Assembly (NCBI GenBank): GCA_030151765.1
Contig: JASLCW010000344.1
Coordinates: 1-8,656, forward strand
Length of the DNA stretch: 8,656 bases
Direction of reading: 5' to 3'
From: Marmoricola sp.
GTDB taxonomy: Bacteria > Actinomycetota > Actinomycetes > Propionibacteriales > Nocardioidaceae
This document shows, piece by piece, positions 1 to 4,515 of this stretch. How positions within the stretch are numbered: the first letter of the stretch is position 1; each line of letters opens with the position of its first letter. The notes below the pieces were generated by a model. That model was not told the origin of the DNA. It was given only the letters and a program-made list of their open reading frames with translations, and did no database searches. Both the position numbers and the translations under genes were made by a program.

Positions 1-176
1 CACACCGCCGCCTCCGACGGATCATCGGTCACATGCAGCTCGCACCACGCCAGCACATCGTCCAGCAGTGCCGCCTCGGCAGCATCGGCGTCACGACGGT
101 GACCACGCGCCCGCGCCAACACAGCGCCGGCGACAGAGGTGTCGCGCGCCTCACGCTGCACGGGTGTGGTGGTCAT
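1..176 (-). CDS. DUF222 / 13E12-type HNH endonuclease-like protein, N-terminal part (runs off the window)
   Basis: An ATG at 176 on the minus strand opens a frame that stays open for 58 codons to the window edge, so only the N-terminus is visible. The residues include a run RARGHRRDADAAEAALLDDV followed by LAWCELH. This Arg/Ala-rich helix leading into an LxWxELH segment is how many actinobacterial DUF222 (13E12 repeat) proteins begin. Those proteins usually carry a C-terminal HNH nuclease motif, which here would lie outside the window. Their cellular role is not well established, and they occur as multicopy, often strain-variable genes. Twelve of the 58 codons end in T, against about six in the first 58 codons of the neighbouring tpx, which hints at different codon use. 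There is no Shine-Dalgarno sequence, and a -10-like hexamer sits 7 nt upstream, suggesting a leaderless mRNA. The family call rests on N-terminal pattern recognition only. Confidence 0.7.
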   Translation of the reverse strand, partial: MTTTPVQREARDTSVAGAVLARARGHRRDADAAEAALLDDVLAWCELHVTDDPSEAAV

Positions 177-183
177 GGATCCG

Positions 184-212
184 ACTCTAGACGCGGGCAC
201 CGACAGTCTCGA
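184..212 (-). promoter_or_regulatory. Putative leaderless promoter of the HNH gene
   Basis: Read on the minus strand: TCGAGA at 212-207 (4/6 match to TTGACA), a 17-bp spacer, then TAGAGT at 189-184 (4/6 match to TATAAT). The hexamer ends 7 nt before the ATG at 176, so transcription would be expected to begin at or next to the A of the start codon. Inferred from position and sequence only. Confidence 0.5.
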
Positions 213-225
213 CCAACCGAGTTTT

Positions 226-241
226 CCCTTGTGGACAAGGG
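226..241. repeat. Perfect inverted repeat enclosing a DnaA-box-like 9-mer
   Basis: CCCTTGT at 226-232, centre GG, then ACAAGGG at 235-241: 7-bp arms with a 2-nt centre. The minus strand within it reads TTGTCCACA at 238-230, identical to the strong DnaA box used by high-GC actinobacteria. It lies just upstream of the putative HNH -35 element, so it could equally be an operator. Confidence 0.5.
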
Positions 242-256
242 CAAAAGTAGACGGCC

Positions 257-265
257 TGTGGACGG
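257..265 (-). promoter_or_regulatory. Second DnaA-box-like site (7/9)
   Basis: The minus strand reads CCGTCCACA, matching TTGTCCACA at 7 of 9 positions. It has the same orientation as the perfect box at 230-238 and begins 27 bp further on. Two boxes alone do not make a replication origin. Weak on its own, and reported because of the pairing. Confidence 0.25.
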
Positions 266-447
266 TTAGTGGCTGTTTCCGAGCCCGTGAATCCAACGAA
301 GAAGCAATCAAGGACGGCGGGGTTGAAGCCCGCAGTAACCCGAGGGCGCAACCCAAGCCGGACGGCGAAGCCGAAAAGCGAGGGTGACCACCCCTGCGCA
401 ACCAGAGAGAGCCGCAACCGCGCTATCCAAGAAAACGAGACCAGCGG

Positions 448-542
448 AAGCCGCCAGCGAGTGCGGGGAACGACACCGGACCCACGCGTGCCAAGGAGAG
501 ACACCCCAAGCCGCGAGCAAGGGAGGGAACGACGCCGGACCC
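448..542. repeat. Imperfect direct repeat, two copies of about 35 bp
   Basis: 448-483 and 508-542 both begin AAGCCGC and end in an 18-bp block that differs at one base (466-483 GGGAACGACACCGGACCC; 525-542 with G for A at the tenth base). The middle parts align with a few mismatches and one indel. The copies start 60 bp apart. They sit in non-coding DNA and have no obvious function. Confidence 0.5.
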
Positions 543-620
543 GGCCCGTACGAGAGCCCTCGTGAGCACGTCCGTGTCCCACATGACCGACGCGCGCGCA
601 AGGGCTCATCACCGGGATGC

Positions 621-626
621 TTGAAT
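621..626 (+). promoter_or_regulatory. Possible -10 element of tpx
   Basis: TTGAAT (4/6 match to TATAAT) ends 7 nt before the tpx ATG. No recognisable -35 lies 16-18 bp upstream. A short GGGGA at 627-631 could act as a poor, too-close ribosome site instead. Supported mainly by the same spacing being seen at the other transcription-unit heads in this window. Confidence 0.3.
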
Positions 627-633
627 CGGGGAC

Positions 634-1131
634 ATGGCTACCGTGACTTTGGGGGGCAACCCCGTCAACACCGTCGGCGAGCTGCCCAGCGTGGGCACCC
701 AGGCTCCCGAGTTCACCCTGACCAACGCCGAGGTTGCGGACTTCTCGTCCGATTCCCTGCGTGGACAGCGCGTCGTGCTCAACATCTTCCCCAGCGTCAA
801 CACCGGCGTCTGCGCGGCGAGCGAGCGCAAGTTCAACGAGCTGGCTGCCGGTCTCGATAACACCACCGTCGTCTCGGTGTCGATGGACCTGCCTTTCGCG
901 CTCGGCGCCTTCTGCGCGGCCGAGGGCATCGAGAATGTCACCCCGGCATCGGCCTTCCGGTCCGACTTCGGTACGTCGTACGGCGTCCGCATGAGCGACG
1001 GCAAGTTCGCCGGTCTCTTCGCCCGGTCGGTCGTCGTCCTCGACGAGGAGGGCAAGGTCGTCTACACCGAGCTGGTCCCGGAGATCGCCCAGGAGCCCGA
1101 CTACGACTCCGCGATCGCCGCTCTCGGCTGA
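634..1131 (+). CDS. tpx: Thiol peroxidase Tpx (atypical 2-Cys peroxiredoxin)
   Basis: The protein has 165 residues, the usual length for bacterial Tpx. It reduces hydrogen peroxide and alkyl hydroperoxides in the cytoplasm, with thioredoxin as the usual reductant. The active-site segment FPSVNTGVCAASERKFN (52-68) carries the catalytic Thr57 and the peroxidatic Cys60. The resolving cysteine is Cys94 in DLPFALGAFCAAEG. Arg131, in the LFARSVVVLDEEG segment, corresponds to the conserved active-site Arg. All hallmark residues are present, so the enzyme should be active. The ATG start gives the standard Tpx N-terminus. It heads a three-gene run: the crotonase-like gene begins 6 nt after the tpx stop. 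There is no strong Shine-Dalgarno sequence, and a weak -10 lies 7 nt upstream. Confidence 0.96.
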   Translation: MATVTLGGNPVNTVGELPSVGTQAPEFTLTNAEVADFSSDSLRGQRVVLNIFPSVNTGVCAASERKFNELAAGLDNTTVVSVSMDLPFALGAFCAAEGIENVTPASAFRSDFGTSYGVRMSDGKFAGLFARSVVVLDEEGKVVYTELVPEIAQEPDYDSAIAALG

Positions 1132-1137
1132 TCCTGC

Positions 1138-1941
1138 ATGGACTCGACCTTCGTCTCCTGCACGGTCGCCGGCGGCATCGCGCACGTCCGGCTGACCCGG
1201 CCGGAGAAGCTCAACGCGCTCACGCTCGACACGCTCCACGAGCTGATCGCCACCGCACGCGAGCTGCGCAAGGACAAGACGCTGCGGGTCGTCGTACTCA
1301 GTGGTGAGGGCGAGTCCTTCTGCGCCGGCCTCGACTTCGGGTCCGTGCTCAGGAATCCTCCGGGGATCGTGCGCGCCTTCACGCCCTCGCCGCTGCGCGG
1401 CACCAATGCCTTCCAGGAGGCCTGCTGGGCGTGGCGACGACTGCCGGTTCCGGTGATCGCCGCGGTCAGCGGCCACTGCTACGGCGGCGGCCTGCAGATC
1501 GCGCTGGCCGCCGACTTCCGGGTGGCCGCTCCGGACTCGGAGTGGTCCGTGCTCGAAGGTCGCTGGGGGCTGATTCCGGACATGTCCGGTATCCAGAGCC
1601 TCAAGGAGCTCGTCGGCATCGATGTCGCCAAGAAGCTGACGATGACGGCGGCGATGCTCAACGGCCATCAGGCCCGGGAGCTCGGCCTGGCCACCGAACT
1701 CGCCGACGACCCGGTCGCGCGCGCCTTCGACCTGGCCGACGAGCTGGCCGCCCGCTCCCCCGACGCGGTCGCCGCCGCCAAGCGGCTCTTCAACAGCAGC
1801 TGGAATTCCTCGCCACGGCGTACCTTCGCCCGGGAGCGCGTGGAGCAGCTCTTCCTGCTGGCCGCGGCCAACACCAGCGCGGCGCGCGAGGCCGCCTTCA
1901 AGCGGGTCGCGCCGGCCTTCGGACCGCGAGTCCTGCGCTGA
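1138..1941 (+). CDS. Crotonase / enoyl-CoA hydratase-isomerase family protein with a substituted catalytic Glu
   Basis: The 267-residue protein is typical in length for a crotonase-fold enzyme acting on acyl-CoA substrates. The N-terminus (GGIAHVRLTRPEKLNAL, 12-28) is the normal family start. Oxyanion-hole elements are FCAGLDF (61-67) and CYGGGLQIALAADFR (114-128, central Gly117). In enoyl-CoA hydratase two glutamates 20 residues apart do catalysis. Here the first is Gln120 and the second is Glu140, with Asp148 eight residues further on (VLEGRWGLIPD). Glu140 and Asp148 match two of the three acidic residues of dienoyl-CoA isomerase, whose third (the GGGVD aspartate) is Gln120 here. A standard hydratase is therefore unlikely; isomerase, hydrolase or another crotonase chemistry is possible. 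It starts 6 nt after tpx and ends 10 nt before alkD, with no clear ribosome site, which suggests co-transcription and coupled translation. Substrate unknown. Confidence 0.9.
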   Translation: MDSTFVSCTVAGGIAHVRLTRPEKLNALTLDTLHELIATARELRKDKTLRVVVLSGEGESFCAGLDFGSVLRNPPGIVRAFTPSPLRGTNAFQEACWAWRRLPVPVIAAVSGHCYGGGLQIALAADFRVAAPDSEWSVLEGRWGLIPDMSGIQSLKELVGIDVAKKLTMTAAMLNGHQARELGLATELADDPVARAFDLADELAARSPDAVAAAKRLFNSSWNSSPRRTFARERVEQLFLLAAANTSAAREAAFKRVAPAFGPRVLR

Positions 1942-1951
1942 CGCTGCGCCC

Positions 1952-2617
1952 GTGAACAGCCTGCTCGTCGCGGAGGTACGCGACGATCTCGCCGCCGTCG
2001 CCGACCCCGAACGGGCGCCGGCGATGGCGGCGTACATGAAGTCGGCGATGCCCTTCCTCGGCGTCGCGCGGCCCGAGGTACGACGCATCGCACGTGCGGC
2101 GGCCCGGGCTCATCGGGACGATGACCTCGACGCGCGGGTCGCCGATGTCCGGACCCTGTGGGAGACGGCGGCCTTCCGCGAGGAGCGCTATGCGGCCCAG
2201 GACCTGCTCGCGCTGGCACCCGTCAAGGCGCGACTGGAACTGCTGGACCTCCACGAGCACATCGCCCGCACCGGCGCCTGGTGGGATCACGTCGACGAGC
2301 AGGCGCATCGGGTGGCGGAGACCCTGGACGCGCATCCGGCGGTCGCGGACACCATGCGGCGCTGGTGCACCGATGAGAACTTCTGGGTACGACGCCTCGC
2401 GATCATCGGTCAGCTCGGCCGCAAGGAGCGGGTCGATCGGGATCTTCTCGCCCAGGTGATCGAGCCGAATCTCGCCGACTCCAAGTTCTTCATCCGCAAG
2501 GCGATCGGCTGGGCGCTGCGCGAGTTCGCCCGCCACGATCCCGACTGGGTGCGCGCCTATGCCGACACCCATGCGCTCAGCCCGTTGTCACGACGCGAAG
2601 CGCTCAAACACCTGTGA
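1952..2617 (+). CDS. AlkD-family DNA alkylation repair protein (HEAT-like DNA glycosylase)
   Basis: The protein has 221 residues, all alpha-helical in character, matching the ALK/HEAT-repeat fold of AlkD. This family excises positively charged alkylated bases such as 3- and 7-alkylpurines without base flipping. The diagnostic residues known from Bacillus cereus AlkD are in place: Trp111 and Asp115 in GAWWDHVDEQAHRV, Arg148 in FWVRRLAIIGQL, and Trp187 in FFIRKAIGWALREFA. An aromatic Tyr28 near the N-terminus is also in the expected region. The start is GTG at 1952, the first usable codon after the crotonase stop; no Shine-Dalgarno sequence is visible, so translational coupling is likely. The 3' end overlaps the convergent SRPBCC gene by 14 bp. 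Substrate range cannot be read from sequence. Confidence 0.92.
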   Translation: MNSLLVAEVRDDLAAVADPERAPAMAAYMKSAMPFLGVARPEVRRIARAAARAHRDDDLDARVADVRTLWETAAFREERYAAQDLLALAPVKARLELLDLHEHIARTGAWWDHVDEQAHRVAETLDAHPAVADTMRRWCTDENFWVRRLAIIGQLGRKERVDRDLLAQVIEPNLADSKFFIRKAIGWALREFARHDPDWVRAYADTHALSPLSRREALKHL

Positions 2618-3041
2618 CAGCGGCGATTCCGCGATCGAAGCCGCGCATCATCACCGCGTGGTTCCAGCGCAGCACCGGCTTGAGCAGGTACGATGCCCGC
2701 GCCAGCGAGCCGGTCGCCATCACCTCCTGGCGATAGGTCATCGCGGTGCCCGTCGGGTCCGGTCGCAGCGTCCAGGACGCCGTACCTTCGATGGGCCCGC
2801 TGATCCGCACCTCCAAGCGCCCGGGGTCACGGCTGACCGCGTCGAGCACCAGGTCCAGGTCATAGGGAAGCACCGAACGGCACACCACCATCGCGGTGTC
2901 CGGCCCCAGGCTCGCGACCGCGCGCACCTGCGGCCACCAGTCCGGATAGTGCTCGAGATCGACCAGCACCTCGTGCACCCGCGCCGGCGGCGCCGCGACG
3001 ACGCCCGTGTGGGTGAAGAGATAGTGCGCGGCCGGCGTCAG
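2604..3041 (-). CDS. SRPBCC (START/polyketide cyclase-like) family protein, probable CTG start
   Basis: With a start at CTG (3041-3039) the product has 145 residues, normal for a single SRPBCC domain, a hydrophobic-cavity ligand-binding fold. The segment HYLFTHTGVVAAPPARVHEV (6-25) followed by LVDLEHYPDWWPQVRAV is the classic first strand and helices of the family, and YRQEVMATG with a C-terminal amphipathic helix fits the rest. The first ATG/GTG/TTG in frame is a GTG at 2978, which would remove the first strand. The frame is closed by a stop at 3110 and the only upstream alternatives are CTGs. CTG 3041 overlaps the preceding oxidoreductase stop (CTGA) and has AAGGA three bases before it. A start at 2978 giving a truncated 124-residue protein is the alternative. 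Ligand unknown. The gene is translationally linked to the oxidoreductase. Confidence 0.8.
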   Translation of the reverse strand: MTPAAHYLFTHTGVVAAPPARVHEVLVDLEHYPDWWPQVRAVASLGPDTAMVVCRSVLPYDLDLVLDAVSRDPGRLEVRISGPIEGTASWTLRPDPTGTAMTYRQEVMATGSLARASYLLKPVLRWNHAVMMRGFDRGIAAVTGV

Positions 3042-3907
3042 AGGTCCTTGATGCGCGGGCCGACGGTCTCGAGAAGCCGAGTCGTCCAGGCGACGGGATC
3101 GGTGCCGTCATGACTGATCGTCACCAGTTCGACGCCGAGACCGGCGTACTGCTCCATGCGGGCGACGAAGCCGTCGGGGTCGGCGATCGGGTCGAGGCCG
3201 ACCCCGGCCATCGCCGTCTTCTGGATGCTGTCGTAGTCGCGGCCGACCTCGTCGCAGTGCCGGCGCAGCACGTCGAGCTTGTGCCGGATGTCGTCGGCGT
3301 CGGCGCCGAAAAGATTGCAGGCATCGGCGTACTGGGCGACCAGACGCAGGGTCTTGCGCTCGCCGCTGCCGCCGATCATCACCGGGATCCTCTGCTGCAC
3401 CGGCGCGGGCACGCACCAGGTCTCCTCGAGCCGGTAGTGCCTGCCCGCGTAGGCGCCGTTGTCCTCGCTCCACATCTGACGACAGATCTGCAGGGTCTCC
3501 TCGAGGCGCTCGAAGCGCTCCGCGACGGGCGGGAAGGGTACGCCGAGACCGAGGTGCTCGCGGTCGTACCAGGCGGCGCCGAGGCCGAGCTGGGCACGCC
3601 CCTCGGACAGGATGTCGACGGTGCTCACGATCTTGGCGAGCAGGCCGGGGTGTCGATAGGTGATGCCGGTGACGAGCAGGCCGAGCCGGATCCGCTCGGT
3701 CTGCGCAGCCGCGAATCCGAGTGCGGTGTAACCCTCGAGCATCGGCTCGGGCGGACCGCCGTACACCTCCATCTGGAAGTAGTGGTCCATGCAGGTCAGC
3801 AGCGCCGCGCCGCCCTGGTCGGCGATGCGGGCGGTCTCCCCGAAGGTCGCCGCGATCGACGTACCGGCGGGCGACGGGAAACGGGAGTAGTGGATGCCGA
3901 TGTCCAT
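3038..3907 (-). CDS. LLM-class (luciferase-like) F420-dependent oxidoreductase
   Basis: The 289-residue protein is a TIM-barrel flavin/F420 oxidoreductase of the bacterial luciferase-like superfamily. Recognisable parts in order: N-terminal strand MDIGIHYSRF; LTCMDHYFQ (37-45) with the conserved Asp-His; ERIRLGLLVTGITYRHP (71-87); LAKIVSTVDILSEGRAQLGLG followed by AAWYDREHLGLG (90-122); IPVMIGGSGERKTLRLVAQYADACN (174-198), the cofactor-phosphate region. F420 as cofactor is inferred from family and actinobacterial context; an FMN enzyme cannot be excluded. The substrate is unknown. The ATG at 3907 gives the expected start; the two ATGs just upstream are out of frame. It is followed by the overlapping SRPBCC gene and divergent from the gene at 3962. 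A -10-like GATGAT ends 6 nt upstream. Confidence 0.92.
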   Translation of the reverse strand: MDIGIHYSRFPSPAGTSIAATFGETARIADQGGAALLTCMDHYFQMEVYGGPPEPMLEGYTALGFAAAQTERIRLGLLVTGITYRHPGLLAKIVSTVDILSEGRAQLGLGAAWYDREHLGLGVPFPPVAERFERLEETLQICRQMWSEDNGAYAGRHYRLEETWCVPAPVQQRIPVMIGGSGERKTLRLVAQYADACNLFGADADDIRHKLDVLRRHCDEVGRDYDSIQKTAMAGVGLDPIADPDGFVARMEQYAGLGVELVTISHDGTDPVAWTTRLLETVGPRIKDL

Positions 3908-3913
3908 GGACTC

Positions 3914-3919
3914 ATCATC
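3914..3919 (-). promoter_or_regulatory. Possible -10 element of the luciferase-like oxidoreductase gene
   Basis: The minus strand reads GATGAT (4/6 to TATAAT), ending 6 nt before the ATG at 3907. A rival -10 is TAGGGT at 3940-3935, which would give a leader of about 20 nt containing a G-rich stretch. Which one is used cannot be decided from sequence. Confidence 0.3.
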
Positions 3920-3934
3920 CCCCCGCGGTCCAGC

Positions 3935-3944
3935 ACCCTAGGGT
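3935..3944. promoter_or_regulatory. 10-bp perfect palindrome in the divergent promoter gap
   Basis: ACCCTAGGGT lies in the 54-bp gap between two divergent genes. Because it is self-complementary it presents TAGGGT, a -10-like hexamer, on both strands (3939-3944 plus; 3940-3935 minus). It could be a shared bidirectional -10 or a small operator. Confidence 0.35.
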
Positions 3945-3949
3945 TGTCG

Positions 3950-3955
3950 CACAAT
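3950..3955 (+). promoter_or_regulatory. Possible -10 element of the 3962 gene
   Basis: CACAAT (4/6 to TATAAT) ends 6 nt before the ATG at 3962, the spacing expected for a leaderless transcript. There is no clear -35. No Shine-Dalgarno sequence precedes the ATG. Confidence 0.35.
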
Positions 3956-3961
3956 GGCCAC

Positions 3962-4336
3962 ATGAAGTTCACCGAGCGGGAACTGACCGTCGCCGTCGAC
4001 GAGCTCGCGCAACAACTCTTCGCGGCGACCCGGCCCCGCTGGAAGCGCAAGGGCGTCGACGAGGCCTGGCGCGAGCTGCCGGCGATGCAGAAGTACGGCC
4101 ATCGCACCGCCGTCGCGGACCTCGCCCTGCCGGTGCTCATCGCACTGCCGGAGCGCCCCACCGTCGGCGCCGTACCGGAGTTCACCGACGCGGAGTGGAC
4201 CGCCGCCGCCGAGGCCGGCTTCCCCGACCGCGACGAGCAGCACAAGACCGTCGCCGTCGCGATGGCGCGCGATGCGGTCCGGTTGATGCCGATCCGCCAG
4301 GACCCCGACGCCATCATCGTCCCCGATCATCTCTAG
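3962..4336 (+). CDS. Conserved-looking hypothetical protein, 124 aa
   Basis: I do not recognise a domain. The frame runs from ATG 3962 to TAG 4336 with codon use like the neighbouring genes and strong GC preference at third positions. The product is soluble, with no signal peptide or membrane segment. It begins with an amphipathic helix (MKFTERELTVAVDELAQQLF), then a basic patch RPRWKRK (24-30), then a mixed region with several Ala-rich helices and an acidic/Pro-rich stretch, and ends IIVPDHL. There is no Cys. The frame stays open upstream to 3110, but that part is antisense to the oxidoreductase and is not believed. It is divergent from the oxidoreductase and ends one base before the first full direct-repeat unit of the array at 4338-4502. 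Confidence 0.8.
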   Translation: MKFTERELTVAVDELAQQLFAATRPRWKRKGVDEAWRELPAMQKYGHRTAVADLALPVLIALPERPTVGAVPEFTDAEWTAAAEAGFPDRDEQHKTVAVAMARDAVRLMPIRQDPDAIIVPDHL

Positions 4337-4341
4337 CGCCC

Positions 4342-4360
4342 AGACCCCACTCAAATGCAC
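4342..4360 (+). repeat. Array copy 1
   Basis: AGACCCCACTCAAATGCAC. Together with the four preceding bases GCCC (4338-4341) it is part of a 23-bp exact direct repeat shared with copy 2. Confidence 0.9.
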
Positions 4361-4373
4361 GATGGAAGTGCCC

Positions 4374-4392
4374 AGACCCCACTCAAATGCAC
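4374..4392 (+). repeat. Array copy 2
   Basis: Identical to copy 1 over 19 bp and also preceded by GCCC (exact repeat 4370-4392). It starts 32 bp after copy 1. It is complementary to copy 5 at 17 of 19 positions. Confidence 0.9.
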
Positions 4393-4405
4393 CAAGAAGC
4401 TGGTG

Positions 4406-4424
4406 AGACCCCAAAGGAATGCAC
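4406..4424 (+). repeat. Array copy 3
   Basis: AGACCCCAAAGGAATGCAC, starting 32 bp after copy 2. The middle differs from copies 1 and 2, while both ends are conserved. TGAGACCCCA at 4404-4413 is perfectly complementary to 4463-4472 in copy 4. Confidence 0.9.
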
Positions 4425-4451
4425 CATCCCTGTGATCTCAACGGTTCGGGT

Positions 4452-4470
4452 GTGCATTTGCCTGGGGTCT
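4452..4470 (-). repeat. Array copy 4 (inverted)
   Basis: The minus strand reads AGACCCCAGGCAAATGCAC. It faces copy 3 across a 27-bp centre (4425-4451) that holds a degenerate half copy at 4428-4440. Confidence 0.9.
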
Positions 4471-4483
4471 CAGGGGTTTGAGG

Positions 4484-4502
4484 ATGCATTTGTGTGGGGT
4501 CT
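4484..4502 (-). repeat. Array copy 5 (inverted), at the -35 position of the mutase promoter
   Basis: The minus strand reads AGACCCCACACAAATGCAT, starting 32 bp after copy 4. The position where a -35 would lie for the -10 at 4516 (17-bp spacer, 4493-4498) falls inside this copy, so a protein bound here would be expected to affect mutase transcription. Confidence 0.9.
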
Positions 4503-4515
4503 CACCGATCTTGGC

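Larger units (their letters stand above)
177..633. other. Gene-free region between the HNH gene and tpx
   Basis: No convincing gene is present in these 457 bases. Several open frames cross the stretch on both strands, but none has a start with a plausible signal or a recognisable protein pattern, and the long ones continue as antisense shadows of tpx and the crotonase gene. The plus strand looks purine-rich from about 290 to 540. Contents are the HNH promoter, two DnaA-box-like sites, an inverted repeat (GGGTTG at 320-325 with CAACCC at 349-354), an imperfect direct repeat at 448-542, and a weak -10 for tpx. This could be ordinary non-coding DNA or debris from insertion or recombination beside the HNH gene. 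No intrinsic terminator was seen. Confidence 0.6.
4338..4502. repeat. Phased array of five 19-bp motifs (three direct, two inverted)
   Basis: Five copies of AGACCCCA-N3-(C/G)AATGCA-type units: 4342-4360, 4374-4392 and 4406-4424 on the plus strand; 4452-4470 and 4484-4502 inverted. Within each half the start-to-start distance is exactly 32 bp, close to three helical turns. The halves face each other across a 27-bp centre. The two ends of the motif are nearly invariant, and positions 9-12 vary. The array fills the space from just after the stop of the 3962 gene to the -10 of the phospho-sugar mutase gene. Candidate roles: cooperative protein-binding sites, a folded RNA element, or a small inverted-repeat mobile or dispersed element. 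I do not recognise it as a named repeat. Confidence 0.9.

Noticed and set aside
226..265. Replication origin
   Set aside because: Only one perfect and one partial DnaA box, no AT-rich unwinding region, and no dnaA/dnaN genes nearby.
177..270. LexA/SOS box upstream of the HNH gene
   Set aside because: Some 13E12 genes are SOS-regulated in mycobacteria, so I looked for a GAAC-N4-GTTC type site; none is present.
269..601. Short open frames on both strands in the gap before tpx
   Set aside because: No ribosome site, no recognisable protein pattern and skewed composition. Overlapping frames on both strands suggest chance openness of GC-rich DNA.
187..2088. Long minus-strand open frame (633 codons)
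   Set aside because: It is antisense to tpx and the crotonase gene, and its composition is Arg/Gly/Ala-rich with no domain pattern: a high-GC shadow.
3110..3961. Upstream in-frame extension of the 3962 gene
   Set aside because: The extension is antisense to the luciferase-like oxidoreductase; a start at 3962 has a -10 at leaderless distance.
4338..4502. CRISPR-like array
   Set aside because: Repeats are only 19 bp with 13-bp gaps, occur in both orientations, vary in the middle, and there are no cas genes nearby.
4338..4502. Intrinsic terminator for the 3962 gene
   Set aside because: The stems are long with internal loops and a 27-nt loop, and no T-tract follows either arm. Rho-independent termination is not supported.
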